Source of the DNA: Aporrectodea caliginosa
Taxonomy: Eukaryota; Annelida; Clitellata; Crassiclitellata; Lumbricidae
Direction of reading: 5' to 3'
Assembly: GCA_020284085.1 (NCBI GenBank)
Contig: JACEVL010001161.1
Span: 2,338,344-2,402,343 of the forward strand
DNA length: 64,000 nt
Position numbers and translations under genes: made by a program. The notes below the pieces were generated by a model, which was not told the DNA's origin, searched no databases, and saw only the letters and a program-made list of their open reading frames with translations. This document shows, piece after piece, positions 35,215 through 45,930 of the stretch; the stretch's first letter is position 1, and every line of letters begins with the position of its first letter.

Positions 35215-38200
35215 GAAATTAGATCATGCAAAACTATAATGATCCTTTTTATAGAAAATGTTATGGAACTTTAAAAAAATATAATAGTTTCTCATATAAA
35301 ACAACTGGTCTTCACTGAAGGTTAACAGTGAAACGATTATAAATCAGTTATCGGTTTTGATCATGCAACCCTTGATCCAAAAAGAAAATAATAATTATTA
35401 AGTGTCACATGCCAGTGAATTAAGCAGTGTCATTCTCCTTGGACGCTTTCTGGCGTAGGCATTGATAATTGCCATCTTCTTTGGGATTTAATGACACTAT
35501 GTTGTTCTGAAATGGTAAATGTTCTGGTGCAAATGCTGAAATATTGCAATATCATTGATAAATGTATAATAATAATAATTTTCAAACTCGCAATTCTACA
35601 TGCAGAATGTCTTCGTATTTGTTAAACTTCTTACATTGTTTACTTTTTCCCCGGGCACTCCGGGCCCCCCTCACACCGCCGGGCCCCTGGGAATTTGCCC
35701 CTCCCCCTTTCGGCGGCCCTGGCTGCCCCCAACTAAAAATAATATAGTCGATGCCAATTTATCATACGATAATTAACATAGTAATGATAGAAATTGAATA
35801 CACTAGTATTTGTATAAAAATAGATTCAATAAGCAAGGGATGGATCATGCGCCTCATCCATGGACCGCACGCCACTGAGCGTTAAGAGAATGATTATATG
35901 AGTAGGCCTAGTTCTATATCCTTGATTTGCCTTTGTCCATAATATCGGCAGCTGAACGCTTTCGGCGGCTAGAATCAGCACGACGAATTTCAAAATTATA
36001 ATCATATGCCATCTTTTGAGATTTAGGCCTAATTAAGATAGGCCTATGTCTTACCAACGGCAGTCGGCTTATTCGCGAATGATAAAACTGCTTGTTTAAG
36101 CCGTTTTGACGGCGGACCACTCGACATATTTTTCAATTGACCAATTTCTATTTACGTAAATTTTGTCTGTACATGAACTTTGTGAATGACGTCACGGCAA
36201 AAGTCATTGGTCACGTGGGCAACGTCTGCTAGCAACTCAGGTAAGTAGGTAAGAGAGCTCCGGTAAGAGAGCTCCATTCTGCCGGTCCAGCTACTTCAAA
36301 AATCCTATTCCCAAATTGCAGTTATATTAGTTTTAGGTCAGTTTAGTTTGAGAACATTTGCTGCAGGTTTAGGGGGGGCGTACGCCGGCTCCGCCCCCTC
36401 TAAATCCGCGCCTGGGTTCTTCTGGCTGGTTGACGACCGAAGAAGGCGACGTACGTTCCCTCTCCTTGCTGACCGTGGCACTCCTCGTACTAGACTGAAA
36501 AGTCTCACTGACGTTCTCAGTTCATTCATTGCTGTCGGTTTAATTTCAGTTGGGATAAATAGAAGACGTCTTCTCCCGTTACCTTCCTAACTGTATTTTT
36601 CAGGAGCCACCATCTCTTGGGCGTCAATGACCTCCATCGTCCGTTCTCTTCTAGTTCTTCAGCACTGAGTAGTGAGCAGCTGTATATACTGCCAAGGACT
36701 TGATCGTTACCTGCATGTAGACTACATAGCTTCACTTTGCTTCAGCCTAAGGGCCAGTTGTTGGCGGTGTACCGGGTAGTGTAAATTTAGACGTCAAAGG
36801 ATTTGAGAGGCGCTTGATGTCCCATTTTCTTGTCCTATTAGTCTATAAACACGAAATTAAGCAATTATGGTAAAAGTGCAGTGAAAGTTTATTGAACGAA
36901 GTCACCGAATATTTGTCTTCACAGATTTTACGAAAGTTGTTTTGAAGACCCCCCCTCCCCAGGCCCCAGTCCCAACAACCGACCGCGGCCTCATTGTGAC
37001 AGCCGAGAGTCTAAATAAAGCACAGCCGCCCAAACGATCTTTTCCAGACGCCTATATCCAGTTAAGCTGTTCCCAAACATATACAACCAGATGTTTGGAC
37101 GTTTGCTGTGCACAGCGATGGGATTATGAGGATTACACAGCGGCCATAACTCTCCGCCGCCGCACATCGAACGCTCGCCCACGTAGAGCGTCGGCCCCCG
37201 CCGCATGAATGGTATGGCACTAAAATGTAATATTGCACACAAGACCGAACGGCTTCGGCTGAAATCGTTGGATCTCGGGGCCGCGGCGTCGGCGGGGCGT
37301 CCTCCTATTCAGGGCGAGCGACCGAGCGACCGAGCGACACTGTCTCCAATATAACTCAACTACCGAACGACGGTCTAATGGAAACGACCACTCAACTTCA
37401 ATAACATCATAACAACTGGAATGTTCTAGACATATCACAAAAACACACAAGGCACCCCACTCCCCATTATCCCCCCCCCCAACCCGTGCATTGTTTGGAG
37501 TTTAACGCGTGCAGTGATGGATATGAAACATCCAGAGGCAGTATAATATGACGATCGTCACCAATAATAGAATTTCTGGTCATACGAACGCACTTCTCTA
37601 TTAGAATCTGTTCCGTATGAATGCTGAGTGAGGCTGGGTCTAGTGGCTCTGCAATCAAAAGGATCGATAGTCATAAAACTCAAACGTATACAAAGGCAGG
37701 TCCTCCTGTTTTATCTATGCTCCTGGAACTATGAATATTTTTCTCAAAAGTACAGTTATGAATGAACGCCACAGATATAGACGGTGCACAAAATGAATAA
37801 TAGACCTATACTCATTCTCATTCCGAACATTAATTTTTATTTAACGATTATAATAAATAATTCAGTGCACTGCACTTTCCTATGCCGTTTAAGCAGTAGA
37901 CCGAAGGAAGGGGGACTCATTCTACAAGCAGGTCACGTTGAGGGTGACTCGATCGGTAGCTGAGAGGCTAAAGCGTCGGATTTTCACCTCTACAACTTGG
38001 CTTTAAATCCCGATACTATGTGTATGACAGGTGTATGTATGTATGTTTATATGTATGTATGTATATTTTATGTAAGTATGTATGATGTATGTATGTATGT
38101 ATGTATGTATGTATGCATGTAAGTATGTATGTATGTATGTATGTATGTATGTATGCATGTAAGTATGTATGTATGTATGTATGTATGCATGTGTGTATGT

Positions 38201-39103
38201 ATGTATGTATGTATGTATGTATGTATGTATGTATGTGTATGTTTGTATGTATGTATGTATGTATGTATGTATGTATGTATGTATGTATGTATGTATGCAT
38301 GTATGCATGTATGTATATATGTATGTGTGTATGTATGCATGTATGTATATATGTATGTGTGTATGTATGTATGTATGTGTATGTATGTTTGTATGTATGT
38401 ATGTATGTATGTATGTATGTGTATGTTTGTATGTATGTATGTATGTATGTATGTATGTATGTATGTATGTATGTATGTATGTATATATGTATGTATGTAT
38501 ATATGTATGTGTGTATGTATGTATGTATGTGTATGTATGTTTGTATGTATGTATGTATGTACGTATGCATGTATCATCAATTCATCATGTATGCATGATA
38601 CAATTTAGCGCGTTTTAGGTATAGACATTGAGAAATTGACTTACGGAAGTTACGGTAGGCTATATATCTTATTGTCTAACGGTGAGAAATTTCGTTAGCC
38701 ATCGTCTTATATATTAAATTCCTCCTTCAACCAAATGCACAATCCTGTGCATGCCTTGTGTGTGTTCTTCTTTATGGCTTTAGAACATATTACTGGCTCT
38801 CTGATGATGGACGATGCTGAAATGTACGTAATAGATGTAAATGTAGACGTTTTTCTCTAGCGCCACTGTTTGACCTCAGTGACCCTGCTCATTTTTCAAT
38901 GAATTGATCTGGAGAGATGCGCTGTCCGTTTGAATGCGTGAATGTGAAAACGCTGATTTTGTATGGCTGTAGAGCTGAACGAGGAGCTGATGAGACTTCT
39001 GGTGGAGAGAGATGAACTGCACATGGAACAGGACTCGGTTCTCGTCGACATTGACGACTTAACAAGGTCTTTCAAATTAATCTATTCACTCATCAAAGTT
39101 TAA
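31198..39103 (+). CDS. SCHIP1: SCHIP1 (schwannomin-interacting protein 1) orthologue, 3' coding exons
   Basis: Four exons (31198-31278, 33103-33160, about 34303-34440, 38973-39066 or 39103) read in order as the conserved C-terminal block of SCHIP1. The pieces are [57 protein letters not shown] and [20 protein letters not shown] followed by [12 protein letters not shown]. The human counterparts are [40 protein letters not shown] and DIEDLTR. Known role: a coiled-coil adaptor binding schwannomin/merlin, linked to Hippo signalling in flies and to the axon initial segment in vertebrates. The coiled-coil heptads are visible in the last two exons. The acidic N-terminal half was not found. Introns are filled with LINE, SINE and microsatellite DNA. 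Confidence 0.92.
31555..31755 (+). repeat. About 62-bp tandem triplication in SCHIP1 intron
   Basis: Three copies of ACACTAATRTCTTTTCCTAC then TTTTAATTTGCACCAAGAGC with drift. It begins about 280 bp after the SCHIP1 exon at 31,198-31,278. Confidence 0.8.
31760..33100. other. SCHIP1 intron, no further exon found
   Basis: AT-rich intron with (TATAA)n at 32,475-32,500 and a short (GTAT)n at 32,630-32,695. Confidence 0.5.
33103..33160 (+). CDS. SCHIP1: SCHIP1 exon ([14 protein letters not shown])
   Basis: Acceptor CTGTCTGTGTGTAG|GCC, donor AGAAAGC|GTACGT, 58 nt, phase 0 to 1. The 19 codons read [19 protein letters not shown] against human AKPMAKMQVEVEKQNRKK. The polypyrimidine tract is a short (CTGT)n run. 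Confidence 0.88.
33955..34055 (+). repeat. (CTG)n trinucleotide repeat in SCHIP1 intron
   Basis: Interrupted CTG run with CTA and GAT units, 250 bp before the third SCHIP1 exon. Confidence 0.9.
34303..34440 (+). CDS. SCHIP1: SCHIP1 exon (coiled coil; donor is amplified)
   Basis: The conserved part, [20 protein letters not shown], ends at donor ATTGAAG|GTAAGC (phase 1). The 5' edge is uncertain. Acceptor ATCAAAAG|TT at 34,303 fits the phase of the previous exon. AACAG|CTG at 34,323 would start in phase 0 and would need another exon. The final 16 bases and the donor recur downstream in a degenerate tandem array. Confidence 0.85.
34425..34640 (+). repeat. Exon-edge minisatellite with repeated splice donors (SCHIP1)
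   Basis: Unit CTTTCTCAGATTGAAG|GTAAGCCACTTTATGGCCTG (split here at the donor) covers the last 16 exon bases and about 18 intron bases. Degenerate copies follow, with donor-like GT at 34,441 (real), 34,476, 34,508, 34,539, 34,575 and 34,610, spaced 31-36 bp. Several copies also keep TTTCTCAG, an acceptor-like string, 7 nt before the donor. Confidence 0.85.
35121..36414. mobile_element. Non-autonomous DNA transposon, 1.3 kb
   Basis: Starts CAGAGGCGGATCCAGGATTT with GGGGGGGCGTA just inside. Ends AAATCCGCGCCTG with GGGGGGGCGTACGCCGG just inside, so the ends are imperfect inverted repeats. GGTTC occurs on both flanks (35,116-35,120 and 36,415-36,419). The interior is AT-rich with a (TA)n tract and no transposase frame. 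It lies in the large intron before the last SCHIP1 exon. Confidence 0.65.
35180..35213 (+). repeat. (TA)n microsatellite
   Basis: Pure TA run inside the 1.3-kb transposon at 35,121-36,414. Confidence 0.9.
36420..37940. other. SCHIP1 intron, no exon found
   Basis: Contains a GC-rich patch at 37,255-37,340 (GGGGCCGCGGCGTCGGCGGG, GAGCGACCGAGCGACCGAGC) and poly-C runs. No recognisable coding. Confidence 0.45.
37945..38012 (+). mobile_element. tRNA-like SINE head feeding into (GTAT)n
   Basis: GGTAGCTGAGAGGCTAAAGC resembles a Leu/Ser-type tRNA A-box arm, and TGGCTTTAAATCCCGA a decayed B box. The sequence continues into the long GTAT array at 38,031, so the array may have grown from the SINE tail. 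Confidence 0.4.
38031..38574 (+). repeat. (GTAT)n microsatellite, 540 bp
   Basis: About 135 GTAT units with occasional GCAT, GTGT and GTAA variants, in the intron 400 bp before the last SCHIP1 exon. All frames through it are open because of the repeat and are not genes. Confidence 0.97.
38973..39103 (+). CDS. SCHIP1: SCHIP1 last recognised exon (LNEELMRLL...DIDDLTR)
   Basis: Acceptor TATGGCTGTAG|AG (phase 1) leads to [20 protein letters not shown] and [12 protein letters not shown], the most conserved part of the family. Two endings are possible. Donor AACAAG|GTCTTT at 39,067 (weak) would splice to a further exon as in vertebrates. Read-through instead adds [11 protein letters not shown], a TAA at 39,101-39,103 and an AATAAA at 39,112. 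No downstream exon matching known SCHIP1 tails was found in the window. Confidence 0.88.
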
Positions 39104-39111
39104 CTCTGTGC

Positions 39112-39117
39112 AATAAA
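39112..39117 (+). terminator. Candidate polyadenylation signal after SCHIP1 read-through stop
   Basis: AATAAA lies 9 bp past the TAA that closes the unspliced SCHIP1 reading frame. Its position would suit a terminal exon ending here, but the region is AT-rich and a chance match is possible. Confidence 0.4.
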
Positions 39118-39644
39118 TAACGTTTGATTTCGTTAAATCTCGTCTGCGTATAAGTATATTCGTTTATTATGCTAAACTGGTTGGCACAGTTGACAACAAC
39201 CTGGGACATTGAGACAGAGTACAATACTGTGAGAGATGGAAGGTAATCAATGTTGGTTAATCGTTAGCTTTGGGAAGTGATGGTGAAGTCAACAACCAAT
39301 GTCACCATAGACCTCCTGTGCATATCAACGACACCAGACCCTCGCTGTAACACGGGATTTGGGATCCACATCAACTATACCGCGTCATAGCGAGGGCGGT
39401 ATACTATATTATGTGGAAATGGTGTAGAGGCAGGCCTCTGATGTGCTGGCCTCATTTGCGAAGGTTTCTGCTGAAACGTAAACAGGAATTAAGCGACAGA
39501 CGAACACTAAGTTGCGGATGTAATATAACGGGAATGAATGTTTGATTGCACGGCGGGATTAGAACCGAGAATATTGATTAGGCCTACTTGGTCTGAAGCA
39601 TTATCACGCAGCCCCTGCAGCAACAGTTTATTATTTAGACTAAA

Positions 39645-39706
39645 TATACATACATACATACATACATACATACATACATACATACATACATACATACATA
39701 CATACA

Positions 39707-39737
<31 letters not shown>

Positions 39738-39739
39738 TA

Positions 39740-39773
<34 letters not shown>

Positions 39774-39970
39774 CATAAATGCATATATACATACATACAT
39801 ACATACATACATACATACATACATACATACATACATACATACATACATACATACATACATACATACATACATACATACATACATACATACATACATACAT
39901 ACATACATACATACATACATACATACATACATACATACATACATACATACATACATACATGTACGTACAT
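39645..39970 (+). repeat. (ATAC)n microsatellite, 325 bp
   Basis: About 80 ATAC units, reverse-complementary to the GTAT array on the other side of the SCHIP1 exon at 38,973. Confidence 0.97.
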
Positions 39971-40735
39971 AACTGCCTCTACTACTGCTGCAGCCGCTGC
40001 TGCAACAATGGCTGTTGTGTTCATGCGTAAAGAAATTAAAAGGGTGCGTGATTGTTAATTTCTACCTTGAGCTGTCTCCCTATTAATTAACAGACATTGT
40101 TTTAATGGATGGATTTTGGGTGAGGGCGGTTGAATGCCTGATTTGTCCGATCGAATGCCAGAATATATCTGGAATTGAAAGACGCATCAAAGGCTACCCC
40201 GAACATCTGTTATTGATCACAGAGCTCAGAGGGCTGGTTAGATTAAGATTGATTTTATAAGGATTAGTTGCATCAGGATTATTTGTGTGAGGATTATTTG
40301 TTTAAGTATTGGCTATACAAGGAATAATTATGAGAATGAGAATTGATCCTAATAAGGAATACGGTACTGTAATTATGATGTGTGGCTATAATATTATGAG
40401 GATTAATTGCATGATGATTGGCTATGCGGATTAGGCCTAGTTCTATGAGGATTAGTTCTATATAGATTGGCTATAATTATGAGAATGTCCTAATCGAGGA
40501 TTATTCGTATTACGATTAGCTATAGACCTATTATGAGGATTAGCCCTAAGAGCTGCATGAGCATTTAAGCCGACGAGAATTGGTAATATGATGGAGGATT
40601 TATTTTAATTCTGGCCGTTGTCATCCTGAATAAAATCTAACGTATTCAAAAGCCAAGCGATGATAACTATAAATGCTATGCTTTCGTCTTAATATAGGTC
40701 TAGGTGTGTCTGTAATTTGTCTGTCTCGATTTATG
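39971..40735. other. No gene recognised
   Basis: GAGGATTAGTT/GAGGATTATTTG words recur loosely at 40,250-40,560, suggesting an old tandem repeat. No coding. Confidence 0.45.
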
Positions 40736-40761
40736 TGTGCATGCGAGCGTGGTGTGTGTAT

Positions 40762-40802
40762 GTGAATGTCTTTGTTCTGTTGTGTGTGTGTGTGTGTGTG
40801 TG

Positions 40803-40842
<40 letters not shown>

Positions 40843-40966
40843 TCTTTGTTCTGTGTGTGTGTGTGTGTGTGTGTGTGAATGTCTTTGTTCTGTTGTGTGT
40901 GTGTGTGTACATGTGTGTGTGTGTGTGTGTGAATGTCTTTGTTCTGTGTGTGTGTGTGTGTCTTTG

Positions 40967-41003
<37 letters not shown>

Positions 41004-41080
41004 TCTTTGTTCTGTGTGTGTGTGTGTGTGTGTGTGTGAATGTCTTTGTTCTGTGTGTGTGTGTGAATGTCTTTGTTCTG

Positions 41081-41158
<78 letters not shown>

Positions 41159-41175
41159 ATGTCTTTGTTCTATGC
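40762..41175 (+). repeat. Composite (GT)n with GAATGTCTTTGTTCT spacer
   Basis: Nine (GT)n runs, each separated by the same 15-base spacer GAATGTCTTTGTTCT (one spacer shortened). Run length varies from about 6 to 35 GT. Confidence 0.92.
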
Positions 41176-41339
41176 ATCTGCCTGGGTTTTTTTTATCACC
41201 AATGGTTAATCAGTTTGTTTTCTTGTATAGGCCTATTCTTTCGTCACTATATCCTTTTGTTTATCTTTTCCTTACAATTTGTCTGCCTGCCTAAACGTGC
41301 TTGCCTATCAGCCTGTCTTCCTATATATTTTATATATTT

Positions 41340-41392
41340 TTCTTGAAGAGGCGCTATATAAATTCTCGGAACGAATGAATGAATGAATATCT
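41340..41392 (+). mobile_element. L2-type LINE 3' tail
   Basis: GAAGAGGCGCTATATAAATT followed by (GAAT)n is a textbook L2-like terminus with its own tetramer tail. Confidence 0.5.
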
Positions 41393-41819
41393 GTCTGTCT
41401 GAGCATTCGTTACACGCTAAGCAGTTGAGCGTGGGGCTACCCTGGATGACTCAGAACAGACAGTCTGTCTGTCTGTCTGCCTGCCTCTCTTCCTCTGTGC
41501 CTGGGCGTGTCTGTCACCGCATGTAAGCGTTGGTCATCGTCCTCACAATGAATGATGCTCCTACGGTCGAACGTAGGCAGACTCTTCATGAGAACAGTCA
41601 ACATGTATTTCATCGACGTCCAATTGTGCAACAGCCCAGAGGTGTTATTTTCCACACACACATGATGACACATGCATACAGACGTAGTGCTTACACAGAC
41701 CAATAAATATCTATCATGCACACATACATCCATACATATTTATAAACATTTATGGCGCGTGCAGACCACGCGCCATAAATAACTTAGGAGTTTGAGAGAG
41801 ATAGATACATCATACAAAC

Positions 41820-42330
41820 GTAATGTAATGCACTGTAATGTAAATGAACATTTATATAGCGCCCCTTCAATGTATCTACTTAGTATCTGCGCTAGCCTGC
41901 ATGCTGTTAAATGTCATTATGAACGAATTATTAGCCTACATCAGTTAGCAAAACAATGCACAGTAAGCTGAAAGAGTCACCAGTAGCAGGCCCCCGCACA
42001 CTCGTGGAACCAACTAACGGATTCCGTCAACAGCTGAAGATTGCATGGATGTTCAGAAACTTACATAGATACATAAAAGGCCTACACAAATACATGCAAA
42101 CATGAATACAAACATATAAAACGATATTTAATATAGCGCCATTTATAGATTTCTCACCAGGATAGGTCCATACATAGGGCCTACATATAGTCGCACATAT
42201 GAAAGGAAGGAACAGTCGTGTGTTGTATCTGAATATTATGTCTCTCTGTTTGCATACAACAACAGTCTGTCTGTAATAGAACAGCATTTATTGGGAGATT
42301 TATATAGAGCCGCCTTATAATAAGCCAATG
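41820..42330 (-). mobile_element. Three reversed LINE/SINE 3' ends in series
   Basis: ACATTTATATAGCGCCCCTT (41,848, with TAATG pentamers), TTTAATATAGCGCCATTTAT (42,127) and GATTTATATAGAGCCGCC (42,297) are three complementary GCGCTATATAAAT-type termini within 500 bp. No coding is recognised between them. Confidence 0.45.
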
Positions 42331-42450
<120 letters not shown>

Positions 42451-42577
42451 CAGGTCTGTGGGTGATCATCTGTAATCCTCGGTCGAAGGCAGATTAATCG
42501 TCGCTGGTTTATTCGGTCGACAGACGACAGATGTCGTCAGATGTTGCGTCACCAGACCATTAATCACGTGGCTCTAT

Positions 42578-42580
<3 letters not shown>

Positions 42581-42626
<46 letters not shown>

Positions 42627-42628
42627 GC
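42581..42628 (+). repeat. (CAG)n trinucleotide repeat
   Basis: About 15 CAG units. Open frames pass through it for 160 bp in one phase, but there is no other sign of coding. Confidence 0.92.
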
Positions 42629-42714
42629 AGCAACTGATGCAAGAGCGACTGATGCTGTTGTTTTAGACGCGCCCAGGAGACGACAACGATGGCACTCAAC
42701 TTCAACCAGATGGC

Positions 42715-42850
42715 GCAAGGTGGCGCTGCTGTGACGACGGCGTCATAGAAGAGTCATCGAATCCGTCGTCATCGTCGTCGTCGTCGTAGAAGAGTCACCG
42801 GTGGCGGCGGCGTCACAGAAGAGTCATCCTATACGTCATCGCTGCGGAGA
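42715..42850 (+). repeat. About 80-bp degenerate duplication (GGCGTCAnAGAAGAGTCATC)
   Basis: GACGGCGTCATAGAAGAGTC and GGCGGCGTCACAGAAGAGTC, each followed by ATC and (GTC)n-like sequence. Confidence 0.6.
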
Positions 42851-43838
42851 GGAGACCGATCGAGACCGTCGTCTCTGCTCTGCCTGGAGACGCCATCCGC
42901 AGCTTAAAACAATCCATTATAGATGATGGAGACATGCAAGAGGGAACTGGATGGAGCCAAGCGCCGTCCTTTCCCTAATTCCGATCGTCGGTCGACTTAA
43001 GAAACATTCCTTCCAGTCGTTTGCTTCTGCTACTTCGATGCCACATCCTCCTCTTCAATTCTTAATCCTCTGCTCCATCTAATAAAAAGGCCTCTCGACT
43101 GCACTTCTCGTATTAACTCTTTACCCCTCCCACCCGACTCTCCCTCTTCCGCTCCTCCACTCCTTCCAATCTCCTCTTTATCCTCCTCCTCTGCTTCTTC
43201 CTACACCTGCTCCTCGGCCCCATATGCTGTTCTCTTCTTCTTCCTTTCAGCTTATTATCCCTCTTCTGAGTCTTCTTTTCCACCTCCTCCACCTTGCCTT
43301 CCTCCTGCACCTCCTGAATTTACGATTCTGTCCGTCCTAATCCTCCTGCTGCAGCTGGATTGTCTCAAACTCTCAACAGTGTACTTGGATCGATCTTCGT
43401 CTAACCTCTAACCCCTGGATTGCAAAGGCCGCAAACCCCGTCGTCTATAAAGGACGTTCGCAAAAATGACCTGCATGCTTTGAACGTCTCCTTCCTTTTA
43501 GCGCATTTGTCCCTATGGAGCATTATACCCTCCTAACCCCTTTGCGGGTGTCCACACTTCAGCGAGTCATAATTAAGTCCTATAGAGGAGACTAACCTGA
43601 TGACCTTGCAGGGCTAACTGTGCTGCTCTGAGGGGGTACTTTGATGCTGCCGTGTCCAGCAAAGGAATTTCAACTGGAATGTAAATGGGGATGTTTACAT
43701 TGGGGTTAATTCCCTCCCCATGTCCGCATTTGGGTGACCCCTTCATCACCCGCGTCTTGTGGTGTGGCTGATTAAATCCAATTAGGGCCTACTAACTAAT
43801 AGGGGCCTATGAAGCAGTTTGAGGATTATGCTCAACAA
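42851..43838. other. Pyrimidine-rich sequence, no gene recognised
   Basis: 43,020-43,330 is strongly C/T-rich on plus (CTCCTCCTCTTC type). No recognisable coding; the minus-strand frame there is lysine/arginine low complexity. Confidence 0.45.
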
Positions 43839-43846
43839 ATTATAAC

Positions 43847-44372
43847 CAGTGTGATTCTCGTTAACGATAACGATAACGAAAATGTTCGCTAACGAAAATA
43901 AAATGATTTCGTTAACGATAACTATAACTATAACTAAAAAATATCATTAACTATAACTATAAGTATAACGAAAATAACAATAACGAAAATTCATCTTTAT
44001 TTTCGTTAATACAAAAAATAAAAATAGGAAGTACAAAATGGACTAGGCTATTTGACATAAATGAGAACGAAAACATGCGATATTTTTATTATGCAGTTAC
44101 TTTGGAAAGTCGTGTATTCGTGAAGATGAATGCACCAATGCTTCAAAGACTTTCAAAGCTCTGAGCAAATTGTGAAATACGCACAATTTTGCTCATAGCC
44201 TTAATTATTGCAACGTAGGCTAGTAACTAAAATTAACTAAAATAAAAATCCATTAACTATAACTATAACTATAACTAAAAATAATACTAACTATAACTAT
44301 AACTATAACTAAAATAAAAAACCATTAACTATAACTGTAACTAAAATAAAATCTGTAAGGAGAATCACACTG
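43847..44372. mobile_element. hAT-like MITE with perfect 8-bp target duplication
   Basis: Starts CAGTGTGATTCTC, ends GAGAATCACACTG, and is flanked on both sides by ATTATAAC (43,839-43,846 and 44,373-44,380). 8-bp duplications and CAGTG ends are hAT hallmarks. The interior is mostly degenerate AACGATAACG and AACTATAACTATA hexamers in both arms. There is no coding. Confidence 0.88.
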
Positions 44373-44676
44373 ATTATAACACGGTGAGAAATGAATTAAT
44401 GGAAACAATCTACGAAAACTAGAATTCAGCACATTTAATAATTATACAATTAAGAAAGTACAATGTCAGCTAAAGTTATGCCTACACATAGCCTACAGAG
44501 TTCACTCCAAGAGACACGCAATTGGCCTACAATACACGAACCACAGGGGATGGGCGAAGCAAAACACGGTGAATACAACGCATTGAAGACAGGACGAATG
44601 GTGATGAGATCTACTCGAAGCAGGCGATGAAGAGGCGGATATCTTGGAGGAAGGACAGCGTACGTTGTCCCACAAA

Positions 44677-44829
44677 CAGGGATGGACAAATTACTATGTA
44701 CAAATGTAATTGAATTACTAATTACTTTGGGACATGAAAAATAATTTCAAATTACAAAATACAAGGGAAAAATGTAATTGAATTAAAATAACGTAATTTC
44801 TTACGTAATTTCAATTACTGCCCATCCTG
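44677..44829. mobile_element. Small hAT-like MITE
   Basis: Starts CAGGGATGGACAAATTAC and ends GTAATTTCAATTACTGCCC ATCCTG. The ends are imperfect inverted repeats. The 153-bp interior is AATTAC/GTAATT words. Flanks CCCACAAA and CCCATCAC agree only partly, so the target duplication is unproven. Confidence 0.55.
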
Positions 44830-45544
44830 CCCATCACGAAGACGAACAGACGGCTTCTCGCATTGAACTTCGCAGGACAACCTTTGGTTGAACTTAGCGG
44901 AACTTAGTGTATAAACTGTATATGCCTTGCAGCGACGACACTGGCGTTTTAGGTGGTGCCAGTCTCAAGCTGGATAGAGGAGCAGGGCGTCGATAATCAT
45001 CTTTATGTCAAAGCGTCGTTAAACAGATGCTACGACAGACGGATGAAGAATTCGTGGGAAATTCCTTTTCTTTTCCCGACGGTTTCCCTACACTGATAAT
45101 GAATCGATGACCCATCATGGCTTAGATACACATCAGCATCGATCTGGCATCAATTAATCGAGATATTCCTCAGTGCGTCAACGCCAGTCTTAGATACGCC
45201 TCTCGGTTAAGAGACTCTGAGCCGAACTCTGACCCTGTGTCGACCTCTCAGTAGTGCCCTCAGCTGGAACTACGCCGTCGGCGACGCGCATCGACTCAAC
45301 TGACAAAGTCTGCTACTCAGTAAATCGATCAATTTGCGTTTATTCATAAATGCAAGCCGACACAGGCGCAACTTGTTACTTGTACATTCAGCGACATGAA
45401 TTGCGCTACACTTGGGCCTATTGAATTTATATGCACCACATGCATGTACGTCAATCATAAACCCTTTCTCCAGTTACCTCTCCTGGTTGGTGTGGCGCTC
45501 TGCTGTCGGCTGAGGACGGTTGTCTGTTTCGCAAGAGTAACTGT

Positions 45545-45930
45545 ACGATGTAATTGTAATTCTAATCAGATTTTTATATAGTGCCTCTTCAAGAAAGACT
45601 CCTTAGTGGCACTCTCAACCTACCGACCGAAAATGAAGATCGAATAAAAATGGTTTTCAATTGCTTATGGAATAGAGGTTAAGAAAGACCCTGGCGCTCA
45701 AGTCCCAAGATGTTAAGCAACCTATTCCAGAAAGTTGGACCAACTGCAGAATGGCATCAATCTACTGCATCTTGGAATTTACGACCAACTGCAGAATGGC
45801 ATCAATCTACTGCATCTTGGAATTTACGACCAACTGCAGAATGGCATCAATCTACTGCATCTTGGAATTTACGACCAACTGCAGAATGGCATCAATCTAC
45901 TGCATCTTGGAATTTACGGTCGGTCAAGAA
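45545..45930 (-). mobile_element. L2-type LINE C-terminus carrying a 45-bp expansion
   Basis: Minus strand reads PTFWNRLLNILGLERQGLS then FHKQLKTIFIRS, and ends GGCACTATATAAAAATC plus TTACAATTACA. The region just before FWNRL is the 45-bp unit repeated four times. Confidence 0.6.
45737..45917 (+). repeat. 45-bp minisatellite, four copies
   Basis: GACCAACTGCAGAATGGCAT through TTGGAATTTAC repeated four times essentially without change, inside an antisense LINE C-terminus. 45 is divisible by three, so frames stay open without being genes. Confidence 0.95.

Noticed and set aside
38016..38618. Long open frames of repeating Tyr-Ile-His or Met-Tyr-Val-Cys on both strands
   Set aside because: They are translations of the (GTAT)n array; the same holds for 4,200-4,435 and 39,507-40,030.
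42575..42735. CAG-repeat-containing terminal SCHIP1 exon
   Set aside because: One phase is open after a TATCAG acceptor, but the product is poly-Ser then unrelated text, with no match to known SCHIP1 tails.
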